Positions 12,012-24,599 of a stretch of DNA of 64,000 bases are shown here, piece after piece. The stretch is from contig QANY01008662.1 of NCBI GenBank assembly GCA_003255025.1, positions 1,299,763-1,363,762 of the forward strand, written 5' to 3'. Position 1 is the first letter of the stretch, and each line of letters begins with the position of its first letter. A program made the translations under genes and the position numbers. The notes beneath the pieces are model-generated. The model was not told where the DNA came from. It was given only the letters and a program-made list of their open reading frames with translations, and searched no databases. Origin of the DNA: Datisca glomerata. Taxonomy: Eukaryota > Streptophyta > Magnoliopsida > Cucurbitales > Datiscaceae.

Positions 12012-13361
12012 AATTCCCGCCTGATTCCCTCTCTAACCCTTCTCTAATCAAGATCGCAGTAACAGAAAGAAAGGGCGGTGATGATCTGGTATTGTTTCGT
12101 AAATATGGGTGGCTCTAAGGGTAAAATTACAAGGAAATTAGTGTGAGTGAGTGTGAGCTGAGAGTGGCACTGTGGCGGAGGGAGTGGCCGCTGCGCCTCC
12201 CAAGTGGTTGAAGTTAGTGTGTGAAGAGGGGAGGCTAAGCTTTGCTTTCTTTTTTTTTTTTTTTGGGTTTTTGTTTTTAGTAGCTACGCTGCACCCTAGG
12301 CTGCCACGTAGACTGTTGTCCCAACAGTAATTAGAGTTAAGTAATTATTATAATTACAAAAATACTATTTTCGCCCAATCATTTCGCTAATCCCAATTCT
12401 GTGCAGAGGGCAGACACGTGACTCTCCCCAGAGTTTTCTAATTCTTTCTCCTGAAACAGATGATTAATTTTCTTCTAGATCTTGAACATTTGTTTAACGT
12501 TATGTCCCATGATGTTAACATAGTGATGAAAAAATAAAAACTTATAATAAGATGATTACTGTATTACATGAATACATAATAAAGTGTATTATAGTGTCTC
12601 GTGAGAAACAAATATTCCCTCCCTCAACTTTTATTTTAAATAAAAAACCCTAATTCAATTTCAAAATCTTACTCAGGGTTCTCTTAACTTCTAATGATCA
12701 ATATAAAAAACTCATCATCTGATTCTATAATTGATGGTTGCTTCCTGCCATGGAAATGGCTTTAATAGGGGTCCCTGTTTAAGTAAGAAAATCATGGGCC
12801 TTATAGGCCTCTATACTATAAGGCTCATGATTTTCTTGAAAGCGTGATGTACGGTTTGTTTGTTGGGACAATTACATGTACCACCGGTTAAGAGAGAAAT
12901 TAAATAGATGTCCAGAAAATTAAAATTTAATAAAAATATCTGTTTTGACTGATATAAATAAATTATTAACTCTTATTAAATTACTTGTAACTCTATAAGA
13001 TTCGGTTATATTTGTAAAATATTTTCTTAACGCTCATTTATTAAAACTATCAAAGTTCTTTTAATAGTTTTTTTTTCTGCCTAGTTAGATTAGGCTTGGT
13101 TTTTCTACCCCTAGAAAGCAGCGGTGCATTTGACAAAAAAAAAAAACACAGCAGTGCTGACTTTGTAATGCTTTAGGTATATGCGACTTGTATATTGTTA
13201 TACTTTTAGTTCTTTATCACAATTTAAATTACGAAAAAAATCTCTGAATTGGGGTACATTTTAGGAATGTGGATATTTTTCATTCTCCTTTTAACAAAAG
13301 TTTATTTGGTTTAAATATATAGACTTATCATAAAAATTTGGGGTCCATAACACTTTTTAAA
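12012..13361. other. PEAPOD promoter and intergenic DNA
   Basis: Upstream of PEAPOD on the minus strand. Near the gene there is moderately GC-rich leader-like sequence and a long T-run (about 12250-12264). Beyond about 12400 it is AT-rich with no gene. A strong short hairpin lies inside (listed separately). Confidence 0.55.
12785..12837. repeat. short near-perfect hairpin
   Basis: Arms 12785-12806 and 12816-12837 are reverse complements over 22 bp with one mismatch; the loop is 9 nt (12807-12815). Too short for a typical miRNA precursor; could be a MITE remnant. Confidence 0.8.
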
Positions 13362-14203
13362 ATAAACAACAACGATTACAAAGAAATAAACGACGAGCGA
13401 TTATAATAAAAATAATGATAGCAAAAATAACTAAAATTAAATGATAAACGATGAAGTAAATAGATTGAGGATTGCAGGTTTGCAATATTCTAAAGACAGT
13501 ATTCGTCCTCCACACGGTGTTTGGAGACTACGATGATTGTCTCTGCAGGATACAACAATCTCAGATCAAGAACAACAATCAGTCTCTCAATCTCTAGCAG
13601 AACTCACAGTATTTTTTCTTTTCTCAGACTAAAAAATGAAAATTGCAGTGTGTTGATGTTATGTTTTAGAATTGTGTCCAGCACCTCTATTTATAGGGGG
13701 GCTGCTTGAACTGCAAGCAATGCAGTTCAAGAACGTGCAAATAAGAGGTTGCATGAAGTGAGGAGATTGTGATCATTAAGGCTTACTGTTTGACAGATTC
13801 AAAGCACATGAACGTTGGAGCTAAACTGCCTTTGACAGATTCAAACTCTTGCTCTCCAAGAAAATAAGATAAATTTTCAGCAAAAAAATTAATCTTTCAT
13901 TCGGACCGAACCAAGCCAGGCCAGGCCGTGCCGTACCGAGCCGGCTGGCCGGTGGGACGGACGGCGACGGCGGCGGCGCGCGCGTATGGAAATGATCATA
14001 TGTCATATAAATCCTCCATTCCCCACAAAATGTGGGTGCCCCTTGGGGCTTTCCCCAAGGTAGTTGTGTTGGGTTTATAAACCCCACAACTTTCTTTCAT
14101 ATGTTTCATGTGGGATAACTTCCCATACTAACTTTCACATTTTCATTCACACACCACTTTTCCTTTTTATTCTCCTTTTTAATGTCTCAATCTGTTTCAA
14201 AAA
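13362..14203 (-). repeat. copia 3' LTR (outer end truncated)
   Basis: Aligns along its length with 18690-19530, for example TCCTCCACAC followed by TTGGAGACTACGAT, and the CTCTATTTATA box. Roughly 45 bp at the outer end of the other copy, starting TGAGAACTATTACAAC, has no counterpart here. Confidence 0.85.
13687..13695 (-). promoter_or_regulatory. TATA box of copia LTR
   Basis: Minus-strand TATAAATAG followed by AGGTG. The matching box in the other LTR is at 19023-19031. Orientation agrees with the coding strand of the element. Confidence 0.7.
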
Positions 14204-15599
14204 TCCCCCACATGAATGAAATGTGTCCTAAATAAACAACAACAGGAGGAGTGAAACATATGAGATATGCATCAAGAGAGGTGTATTTTAGACTTGAACA
14301 TTCCGTAGTGAGAATTCATGGGATTTATTCTGAAGAACAGTGAACTACGTTATTGAACTAAACTTCCTATGAGATAAACCGAGACAACAAATTTCACACA
14401 TATCTCCTCTTAATTCATCAGAGTTAATATTTTTTGTACATTTTGGTTCTGAACAGATCTCGTGTTTGTGAGAACTTTAGAGAGGTTAAGCCATTGAGAT
14501 CTCTCATAGAAACGACCCGACTTCTACTCTCATATAGGTGACAAAGATTAAGAGTATTACGTCACTACTTCTCTTGCAAGCAAGACATCAATATCATTAA
14601 ATACTTACGTATATTTTTTTATGTCGACAAACAACACATTATATTTACATCATAAGAACAGGAAGAAACCATATTTTCTCAGTGTGTCAACATGAATTAT
14701 TCCTGCAAGTTTGTCTATTGAACCTAAATCTTGAGATCTCTAGTCAACTAGGTTAGATTACCACCTGAATGATTCATTGAATAGACATTACTCTCGTTCC
14801 CCTTGATGTTTATTTTATTAGCTCCCTTGACAAACCTTTTGTCAGAGGATCAACAAGATTCTCCTTTGACCTTATAAAGTCTAAGAATTCACCTCATTAG
14901 AGAGTAACTACTTAATGGTATTATGTCTTCGTCTAATATGTCTAGACTTATCATTATACACAGTATTTTTCACTCTAAATGTGGCAGCCATATTGTCACA
15001 ATGAACCCATATTGCCGACATAGGTTTTGGCCATACTGGAATATCTTCCAGGAAATTTCTGAGCAATTATGCTTCTTTCCAAGCCTTGTCCAAAGCTATG
15101 AATTCTGATTCCATAGTTGAATGAACTATATAAATCTGCTTAGTAGACCTCCACGAGATAGATCCACCACTTAGGGTAAAAACGTATTCACTAGTAGATT
15201 TAGTCTCTAAACTGTCAGAAATTCAGTTAGCATCACTAAATCCTTCTATCACAGGTTGATAGCTTGAGTAGAGCAATCCGTAGTTCATAGTGAACTTTAA
15301 GTATCTTAGTACTCTAACCAACGCACTCTAGTGATCACGCACCAAGATTACTTGTATATCTTGCAAGCCTTCCTACTGAATAGGTTATATCAGGCCTAGT
15401 GCAATTCATGATATACATTAGGCTACCAATTACTTGTGAATACTCTAATTGAGATATTCTAACTCCATCGTTCTTCCTCAACTTACAATTTCGGTCAAAA
15501 TGAGTTACTGTTGGTTTGCTTTCAAATTGCTCAAACCTCTTTAGGATCTTTTCTACATAATGAGATTGAGTAAGGATATATTCATCTTAAGTTCATTTT

Positions 15600-16250
15600 A
15601 CTTGAATTCTAAGAATGACATTTTATATCCTTATGCGTTTTCAATATGAGCATGTCATCTACATATAAGAATACTATGACAAATTCATCACTAGTACCCT
15701 TAACATAGACACATTTATCACACGCATTTATCTTAAAGCCATTATATAACAGAGTGTGATCAAACTTCTCATGTCATTATTTTGGCGTTTGTTATAACTC
15801 ATTAAAGGGATTTAACAAGTTTACAGACCTTTCGTTCTTGGCCTTTAACCACAAACCCTTCAGGCTATTCCATATAGACTTCTTCGTCCAATTCTCCATT
15901 TATAAAAGTATTCTTTACGTCGATTTGGTGAATTTCCAAATTATGTAAAGCATCAAGTGCAATCAACATTCTGATGGATGTGATTCTCGTCACTGGAGAA
16001 TAGGTATAAAAAAAGTCTATACCTCCCTTTTGTCGGCATCCATTGGCTACCAACAAAGGTTTATACTTTTCAATAATACCATAAGTTATCAGCTTTCTTT
16101 TGAAGATCCATTTACAGCCTATTGATTTATTCCCAAGAGGGAGATCAACCAACATTCATGTGTTATTTTGCATAATGAAATTTATCTCATTATCGACTGC
16201 TTCCTTCCAAAATGAGCCTCAGGATTGGACATCACCTCCTTGTAAGTTTG
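15600..16250 (-). pseudogene. copia reverse transcriptase remnant
   Basis: The open piece 15865-16155 contains CKWIFKRK and IDVKNTFINGELDEEVYME, the two hallmark motifs of the copia RT N-terminal half. The downstream part is frameshifted. Inactive. Confidence 0.88.
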
Positions 16251-16599
16251 AGGTTCGGCTTCCTTCAAGTATGATAGAAACTCTTGACCAAATGAGGTAC
16301 TCATTTTTGCACGTTTACTTCTTATTGGCTCATGTTCATATTCTTCATCAATTTGAGCTCCAGATGAACTTTCTTCTAAACCTTGTTTGGCATTTTGACT
16401 GTCTTCTTTCCTTAAATGGAAACACATTCTCAAAGAACTCAGCATTAATAGACTCTATTATAGTATTGATACCTATGTTAGAAACTTCTGACTTAATCAC
16501 CAAAAATCTGTATGCAGCACCGTTACATGCATATCCAATAAAAACATAGTCTACAGCCTTAAGTACAAGCTTGACTTTCTTTGGCAACGATACTTGTAC

Positions 16600-17300
16600 A
16601 TTTGCAACACCCCCCCCCCACACACACACTTTTAGGATTTTATAGGAAGGCAGCCTCCCTTTCCACACTTCATAAGGAGATTTGTTAGTCTTTTTCTACG
16701 GTATCTTGTTCAATATGGTGTTAACCGTAAGCAAAGCCTCCCTCCACAAATTATGGGGAAGTCCAGAACTATTTAACATATAGTTCACCACATATTTCAG
16801 AGTTCAATTTCTCATTTCTGCCACTATTCCATGCTGAACACAAAATTCAGATAGCATCATGGAGTTGTATTCTCCACCTCGATAAGAACTAAGCACATTG
16901 ATCTTCTTATCAAGCTGATTTTCAACTTCTCACTTGTATGTTTTAAACATATCAAAAGTCTCATCTTTTGAATGAAGAAAATATATATAGAACTATTTAC
17001 TGAAATCATCAATAAACGTAACAAAATATCTTCTACCTCCCCTACTCGATGTTAAATTCAGATCACATAAATCTCTATATATCAAATCAAGTAATTCATT
17101 TGTTCTTTCTACAGATTTAAATGATTTACTTGTAAATTTAGATTCTATGCAGATTTCACATTTATTTTCTTTTTCTAAGTTAAATCTAGGTAGAAGTTCT
17201 AAATTAATCATACGTTGCATAGATCGAAAATTAACATGTCCGAGTCTAGCATGCCAAATATTAGACAACTCGATGATATAAATAGAAGATTAAGAATTCT
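16600..17300 (-). pseudogene. copia GAG-pre-integrase and integrase remnant
   Basis: The frame at 16993-17268 reads IWHARLGHVNFRSM and then CEICIESK, the HHCC zinc-binding region before integrase, followed by YFVTFIDDFSK from the integrase core with its first catalytic Asp region. Further integrase sequence toward 16600 is interrupted. Confidence 0.88.
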
Positions 17301-17749
17301 CATTAATAGTAGCAAAATTTATAGCAAATGCATCGTGCTTAAAGAGACCATCAAAACTATAACCTTTTCCAACAAACATCCCTCTCTTAGTCAGAATAAA
17401 CTTGCCAGCATCAAACACAAGTTTAAATCCCCTCCTACATAAAAGAGATCCTGAAACCAAATTCCTATGAATTTCACGCACGTGAGAATGTCGAGGAGAG
17501 TGAGTTGTTTCCCACAGGTAAACTTCAGCACAACCTTTCATTTTCCCTTTACAACAGCCTCTGAGGCGTCCCCATATAGAGAACTTCACCATTTTCAACC
17601 TCTTAATAGGCTAAAAATATAGACTTATCACTGCACACGCGCTTCGTAGCACCAGTGTCAACCCACCCATCCTTGGTGTCAGCGACCATAAATATCTCAG
17701 AAACCATAGCACAGAGATCGTCAATCTCCATCATATTTGCATGGTTTCC

Positions 17750-18600
17750 TTATTACTACTCTTGGGGTGGTTAACGTTATTCTGATCATTTTTGTGATGG
17801 CAGTCTTTCGCTCTATGTCTGGCTTTACTACATACCCAACAACTACCCTTAATAAATTTTTCAGAATTACTTTCTAAGCACTGCTCGGCGGCGTCTTCCT
17901 TTTCTTGCTCGACTGGTTGGATTTGTCACCTTCTACCACGTTCGCTTTCATCCCATAGGTCATCCATGCATGTTTCTTGCGTTCTTACAGTTATCTTCCT
18001 CGATCCTTAGCCTCACGATCGGATCCTCCACACTCAGCTCATTGCGCTTGTGTTTAAGGTAGCTTTTGACTTCATTCCATGACGGCGACAACTTCTCGAT
18101 AATTGTAGTGACTTGAAATGACTCGTTCATGATCATTCCTTCGGTCTTCAAATTGTTGATGATAATTTACAACTCCTCCACTTGGTTTATGATAGTATTT
18201 TTTCCGTCCATCTTATACTTCAGAAACTTCCCAATGATGAACTTCTTCATCCCAACATCCTCAGTTTTGTATTTCTTCTCAAGGGCTTGCCAAAATTCTT
18301 TCGATGTCCTTAACAGTGGATAGATGTTATACAAAGTGTCTACTAGACTGTTAAGGATATAATTTTGGCAGAGGAAATCAGAGTGAATCCATGCTTCATT
18401 CGCAGAATCGATCTCCTTGGTTTGCTTCTCCTTTGGTGTTACAAGACAGTCCTTCTTCAGCAGATGCGCAAGGTTTAGGTTGGTGAGATAAAATACCATC
18501 TTTTATTGTCAGTGCTTAAAATCTTCACCTTTGAATTTTTCTGGCTTCTCAGCATGCACGGTTTTCATTGCAGCAGGTGGCTCCATAAAAACTACTTTAA
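17750..18600 (-). pseudogene. copia gag remnant with zinc knuckle
   Basis: The fragments 18167-18499 and 17960-18151 match copia gag (for example KEFWQALEKKYKTED and VEDPIVRLRIEEDN). Near 17795-17845 the minus strand reads CWVCSKARHRAKDC, an intact C-x2-C-x4-H-x4-C nucleic-acid-binding knuckle. The gag start is near 18590. Stops and frameshifts separate the pieces. Confidence 0.85.
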
Positions 18601-18649
18601 ATTGTTGATGATAATGGAGTATGAATTTTATATAAACCAAAATTGATAC

Positions 18650-19530
18650 TGAGAACTATTACAACTGAAAATTCAAACAGTGAACGATTAGAACAGAAAT
18701 AAAAGACAAGGATTACAGAGAAATGAACGATGAACGATTATAACAAAAATAATGCTAATGAAAACAACTAAAATTAAATGATGAACGATGAAGAAAATAG
18801 ATTAAGGATTGCACGAATGCAATGTCCTAAAGACAGTATTCATCCTCCACACAGTACTTGGAGACTACGATAACTGTCTCTGCAGGATACAACAATCTAA
18901 GATCAAGAACTTCAACCAATCTCTAAATCTCTAGCAGAACTCACAGTATTTTCTCTCTCTCAGACTTAAAAATGAAAATGGCAGTGTGTTGATGTTATGT
19001 TTTAGAACTGTGTTTATCACCTCTATTTATAGAGGGGGGGGGGGACTGCTTAAACTGCAAGTAATGCAATTCAATAACGTACGGATAAGAGGTTGCACGA
19101 GGTGGGGAGATTGTGATCGTTAAGGGTTATTACTGTGACAGATTCAAAGCACATGAACGTTGGAGATAAATTATCTTTGATAGATTCAAACTCTTTCTAT
19201 CTAAGGAAAATAAGATAATTTTTAGCAAAAAATTAATCTTTCATCTGGACCGAACCGAGTTAGGCCAGGCCATGCCAGCCGGTCAGACGAGCGAATGGCG
19301 GCGACAGCGCGCGTTTGGGGAGGACCATGTACCATCTGAGTCCTTCATTCTCCACAAATTGTGGTGCCCCTTAAGGCTTAACCCAAGGGAGTTGTGCTTG
19401 GTTTATAAACCCCACGACTTTCATTTATCTTTTCCATGTGGGACAACTTCCCACACTAACTTTCACACTTTTATTTACACGCCACTTTTCTTTTTTATTT
19501 TCCTTTTTAATGTCTCAATCTTTTCCAACA
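18650..19530 (-). repeat. copia 5' LTR
   Basis: 881 bp, TG...CA when read in plus (TGAGAACT to TTCCAACA), giving TGTTGGAAAAG as the element start on minus. It contains the TATAAATAG box and an 11-base G-run near 19032. It is followed on the minus strand by a weak match to the usual tRNA-Met primer site. Confidence 0.85.
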
Positions 19531-19965
19531 TTTATTTGGTTTCAAAATCTAGATTCATCATAATACTTAAAAGAACTCATGAAACATGATTGATATGTTT
19601 GTAGGATGGAGCCAAAACAACTTCAATTAGAGGGTGTAAGGGATGGGTAAATCAGTCTTTAATTCATTCTTACGTTCGAGTTAAGTAGAAGAGATTAATC
19701 CTTTGCAACATATAAACTAAACGATTTTAACTTTAATGAACATACTACATTATAGAATATTGAAATGAATCAATATTGTAATATGTTTCTAACATACAAC
19801 TAAAAATGATAATATATTTTTCATATAACTTGGGTATTTATCGTGAGTAATATTTTCCACCGATCTTAAGATTCTGAGAATCTAATATTCTTTTATAGAA
19901 AATGACCAAAAATGTTGAAACCATTAGTGTTCCTTTTCGTACAAAACAGGAAGAGAAATTATTGT
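19531..19965. other. spacer between copia and gypsy elements
   Basis: No gene. It begins TTTATTTGGTTT, which also occurs to the left of the copia element near 13300. Confidence 0.6.
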
Positions 19966-20320
19966 TGTAAATATTTTTTTCCTCACTAAAAAAGTAATAA
20001 GAAAATAGAGAAGAGAAAGATAATAATGATGCTATGAACGAGAGTTTGCTTGGTTTGTATTGACTGAGAATGTTTACAACCAGTCTTTATTTATATATTT
20101 TTAAATAATCTAACCAAATATCTCTCATAATGAAATTATCACTCAATTCATGGAAAATATCCTCAAATTTGCGACATTATAACTTTATTTACAGAATAAT
20201 CCCCTAGTATCATGTACGTTAGCTTTAACTACTAAATCAATTCTAGCCGTTGGATCATGCCTACAGTCTTGATTTTCATTTTCCCATTCTGCCATGATGG
20301 CATTCTTCACATTCTCTTCT
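19966..20320 (-). repeat. gypsy 3' LTR
   Basis: Starts TGTAAATATTTTTTTC and aligns with 26725-27083 to about CACATTCTCTTC. The minus strand has a purine-rich AGAAGAGAA at its inner edge. Confidence 0.8.
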
Positions 20321-20879
20321 GATTGGTTCTCCTTTATACACGTGGCTTGACGAGGATTTTATACCTGTTCATTTGTCCCCTATTATATTCAACGAAATTT
20401 CATTCATTCTAGTGTAATGATGGTAATTCATTGCTCACTTGTGTTTTGATAGAGGGTTTAATTGATTGGATCTCCTACCTTTTTCATCATTTGTTAGAAT
20501 TTGCAAACATAAATAACATACAAAGATAACAATACAATTAATGAAATAAGTAGGAAATGCATGTACTGCTTTCATTTGTCGCTTCGATTCCCATTCTCGC
20601 CGACGTGCTCCTCGAAGATATACAACACGTCTTCTCATCATTCATATTAGCCACTACATCTTCCCGTTCCAGTTACTTTTATTGGGAACGCACATCGCGA
20701 ATTTCAAATCTTTTATTTGGCAGGACACACATTCCCTCATTTCCAGCTGTCAGTCTTTCACTTATCAATTTCAATGATGGTTCACCCCATCATGCTATCA
20801 GTTACGCCCTCTTCCATCAAGTACCTGCAAAACGTCCTTTCGTTTGTCCGTTTCAAATTTTATGAAGCATTTCTTATTT

Positions 20880-21600
20880 TCCTTTCACGTCCGTAGTTTA
20901 TTTAAGGTTTTCGCCATTTCTCATTTTCCTTTCACTTTCAACTCTCGCTCTTGGTAAGTTCTTCTCATCTCCTTCCTCTTTCTCTGTAAATTTTTCCTTT
21001 GTGGGTTTTGAGTGATGGAAGATGAGGGAACCCAATTCAAATCTCTCGTTCCCCTAGTTAAGACCCAAGTCAAGTTCGACCAGTTTATAGCTTCTCATCG
21101 ACATGTTTTTCCACCGGACGTTATCTGTGCCTTAGGAGAGGGTAGAGCCACTGGAGTCTCGTGTAGTCCTTGTCTATCAAATCACCTTTATCCCTTTATA
21201 CATAGCGCTAGGTCCCATTTCACCCTCATACTCCCTTTTTCTATTTTTTCCAAGAATTTTTCCATACCTTAGGCCTTGCCCCTTCTAAATTTACTTCAAG
21301 CTCCTATAGAGTGTTCCTTGGTTACAAGGCTATGCATATAAGGTACAACTTAGGTTTAGGGGTAGATGAGCTTCGTTATTGTTATAATTAATTGTCGACA
21401 CGAGAGCTACTACATTGTTCCTCATCCGTCTGAGCAGAGAAAGCAGTTGATAACCATGATCCTGAAAAGAGACAAAGGCTGGGAGCGTCATACCATACTG
21501 GTTGGCGAGAACTAGAGCGGTGATGGCCGCTGGACAATTCCCAGAAAATGGGCAATTTTTAGTAAGTTACCAGAGCTCTGATACCTCAGTCTTTTTTAAC
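20880..21600 (+). pseudogene. antisense ORF relic inside the gypsy element
   Basis: On the plus strand, opposite to gag-pol, an ATG at 21015 opens a frame (MEDEGTQFKSLVPL...) preceded by a leader-like pyrimidine-rich stretch and a TTTATTTAAGG promoter-like box near 20900. After about 21270 the frame is lost, but NLGLGVDELRYCY and then PSEQRKQLI and LKRDKGWERH can be read in other frames. These resemble the plant 'putative gypsy type transposon' proteins encoded as extra ORFs by Tat-lineage elements. The resemblance is from memory of the family style and would need a profile search. Confidence 0.5.
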
Positions 21601-21653
21601 TTCTTTCTTCCATTTTTTATGTCTCCTTTTTATTTGCACCAACGGAAAATGTA

Positions 21654-22345
21654 GCACGCATAAATCGAGAGTTGATTCGATATCGGACAAATAGTGGAGT
21701 CGTACGATATCAGGATTAAATAGGTCAGGAATTTATGGAGATAAATTTGTTGAGTATTTGAATCCTATAACTTTATTCATGTGAGTACATTCGGTCTCAT
21801 GAGTAGCTCATAAGGACAGGAGTGGGGAACAACACCAATGTGACCAAAAACATGTTTTTGATCAAGGTATATTTCTCGAACTCATACGTGATGGGTATCG
21901 TCACTAAAGTAGTAAAGAGCAAAAATTAATGTTCAAATGAATTCATTGTTATTTTTTAAATATTATATAATTAGTAAATAAAAAAACTAATTAATTAATT
22001 GATGAAGATCAATTTAATTTAGCAATTTAGATTGATGAATTTGGACACAGTATTGATTCTAGGAAGATGTAAACTTTTGACAATTACAGTAAAAGGAGGA
22101 GAATTTTAGCAATTTACAGTATATGGGTATATGTGTAAATTATGTAATCTTTATATAAGAGATGGCATTAGGGTTGTCTCTTTAAGTGTGTTAACACAAC
22201 CCTGATCACAGTGTGTGATTACACAGAGCAAAGAAAATAATTTTTCTATCCCCTCCCTATTACCTCTGAAATCTAGAGGAAGAAGAGAAAAATTTGATTT
22301 TATTTTCTACTGTTGTTTTGAGAGCTCACACTCAATTCTTAACGA
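21654..22345 (+). mobile_element. 3' part of a copia-type LTR
   Basis: This plus-strand stretch is the reverse-complement counterpart of part of the solo LTR at 33150-34693. Shared blocks include AGAGTTGATTCG, ATTAAATAGGTCAG, TTTATGGAGATAAAT and the end CACACTCA.TTC.TAACG. It is truncated on its left side. It sits where the gypsy integrase would be expected, so it may have come in with a deletion. Confidence 0.7.
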
Positions 22346-22516
22346 CGTCCTATTGAGATATACTTCTGAATTATACGAGTGGTTGTTGGTGCGAAAATTG
22401 ATTCAAGTTCTATGAAAAACGAAGAATGCAAGACAATCAATAGGTTCTACTAAGTCAAAACTTCTATGATACAAGAAATGTATAATATTATTTCCACCTC
22501 TTCTAAATACATCAAT

Positions 22517-23400
22517 CTAAAAATGCATGACTATAAAAGGTTTTATATTTAATATGATTAAATCATTGATGTGAATTTTTTTTCGCCCATGAACCGTTCG
22601 TGGTTCATTATTTTTCGTTAAATGTTGAAACTCGGTCAAACATTGCCAACTGCGTTCCCTTTCGACTTCCACACCTGCCACTTCCTTCAACGGGAATAAG
22701 TTATTTGGCTTCTCAAGAAATTCCATTGGTACATTTATTTTGTGCGGGAATTGCAGTGAAAGCTCCAAGTTTGCAAAGCATCAGCGTGTCCATTTTCCAT
22801 TCTTAGGATCTGATGAATCTCATAACTGATCATTCTTTCATATTTCACCGTGAATTCTCCCGTAACATGTTTCACGATTAGCATTGAATCACATAATATT
22901 TATACATCTGTTACCTCAAATTCCCATAGCAAGGAGACTCCATCTATCAAGGCTTCATACTCCGCTTCGTTATTCGATGTGTTGAAACCAAAAGAGACGG
23001 AATGCTCTAGTGTTTCTCCGAATGGGGCTTGCAGCACTATTCCCGCTCTAACACCTTTATTATTCAAGGCTCCATCGACGTATAGCTTCCAGGTCTCATT
23101 TTCTCCTTTGATCTGCGGTCTGTTGTCGACTTCATTTTCATCACTGGTGAAGTCCGCTACGAAGTCAGATAGAACTTTCCCCTTAATCGATGTTCTTGGC
23201 TCATAATGGATTTCATATTGGCCAGCTCTATTGCCCACTTCTCTATTCTTCCATTGACTTCAGATGAGTGTAACTGGCTCTTGATCAGAAAATCTGTTAA
23301 CACTTTTATGCTATGTGCTTGGAAGTAAGGCATCAGCTTCCTCGCAGCTATCACAATGACCAATACTAATTTCTCCATTTCTTGTATCGGTTTCGGCTTC
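22517..23400 (-). pseudogene. gypsy RNase H remnant
   Basis: The frame at 22900-23238 reads LYVDGALNNKGVRAGIVL and NEAEYEALIDGVSLL, the first catalytic Asp and Glu regions of the plant gypsy RNase H. Weaker C-terminal sequence continues to about 22517. Confidence 0.85.
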
Positions 23401-24330
23401 TACTAGACTCTTGCTCATGAAATACACGGGTCTCTGCTTTCTTTCTTCCTCTCTGATTAAGAACGACGCTGACAGCCCTCTGTGATACAACTATATACAG
23501 AAGCAGTTGTTCACCAGGTGTTGGGTTTGATAATGATGGGGGAGTTGATGAGTATTCCTTGATTCTTTTGAATGCCTCTCACATTCTTCATCCTAGCCGT
23601 CGATGGAATTTTTTCTTAACTTTGAAAAGAAAGGCTTGCACTTATCCGTTGACCTCGAGAGAAATCTATTTAGAGCTGCTAACCTCCCAATTAGGCCTTG
23701 TATCTCATTTCAGTTTCTAGGAGACTTCATCTCCATACTGGTCATTACTTGATCTGGGTTAACCTCAATTTCCCGTTACATGACCAGGTGACCCAAGAAC
23801 TTTCTCAGTGCTACGCCAAAAGTGCATTTCTCCAAGTTCAACTTCATGGAATAAACTTCCATGATCTTGTTCACAATCCTTTGGTTAATCACACCTGCAT
23901 TTTTTAACCCAAATGACATTACTTTATAACAAAAAGTACCACATTCAGTTATAAATGAGGTTTTTTTCTGATCAGGTTGAAACATTTTTACCTGGTTATA
24001 CCTGGAGAAAGCGTCCATGAAATTAAGGAGCTCGTGTCCTGATGTGGCATCCACCATTTGGTCTATTCTCGGCAATGGATATTCATCCTTTAGGCAGGCT
24101 TTATTCAGATCAGTAAAGTCCACGCAGATCCTCCATTTCTCGTTCTTCTTCTTTACCATGACTACATTGTGAAGCCACTACAGATAGTTCACTTCACATA
24201 TGGAACCAGCTTTCAAAAGTTTCCCCACTTCTTCTTTGGTTGCCATGTTTCATTCCGAAGTGAAACTCCTCTTTCGTTGCTTTACTGGTTTGACAGTGGG
24301 ATTTGTATTCAATTTATGGCATATTATTTT
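23400..24330 (-). pseudogene. gypsy reverse transcriptase lacking its YxDD box
   Basis: The open stretch 23776-24159 carries KWRICVDFTDLNKA, YPLPRIDQMVDATSGHE, FMDAFSRYNQV and VMSFGLKNAG, typical of Tat-type RT. Directly after VNKIMEVY it continues SMKLNLEKC. In the family some 35-40 residues including the catalytic YIDD/YVDD box lie between these blocks, so an in-frame deletion has removed the active site. Confidence 0.88.
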
Positions 24331-24599
24331 TCAGGAATATTTCTCATCTCTTGTGCCGTAGTTGCATAAATGTCTTTGTTCCTTCATAAAAATCCATCAA
24401 TCTTTCTTTTTCCTTTACTCAAGGTGGGCCCCATGTTGGTTGTCTTTCGGTTATCCTCGTCTAGGCAGATAGGTTCAGTCTCCTCTCCTACTTCATACCT
24501 CAGACCCATCTGCTCATCTTCTTGTGATTGCTATTATTCTGTAGTTGTCGCCTGCTCCTCCATCTTCTTTTCAATTGTCCTTTTTTTGGCAGATTCTTG

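Larger units (their letters stand above)
13362..19530 (-). mobile_element. decayed Ty1/copia LTR retrotransposon
   Basis: A complete but degenerate copia element on the minus strand. The order read from high to low coordinates is 5' LTR, gag, GAG-pre-integrase/integrase, reverse transcriptase, 3' LTR, which is the copia order (integrase before RT). A purine tract (GTGGGGGA on minus, at about 14203-14210) sits just inside the 3' LTR. Coding regions are cut by many stops and frameshifts, and the two LTRs differ at many sites, so the insertion is old and inactive. The outer end of the left LTR appears truncated, so the left boundary is approximate. Confidence 0.9.
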
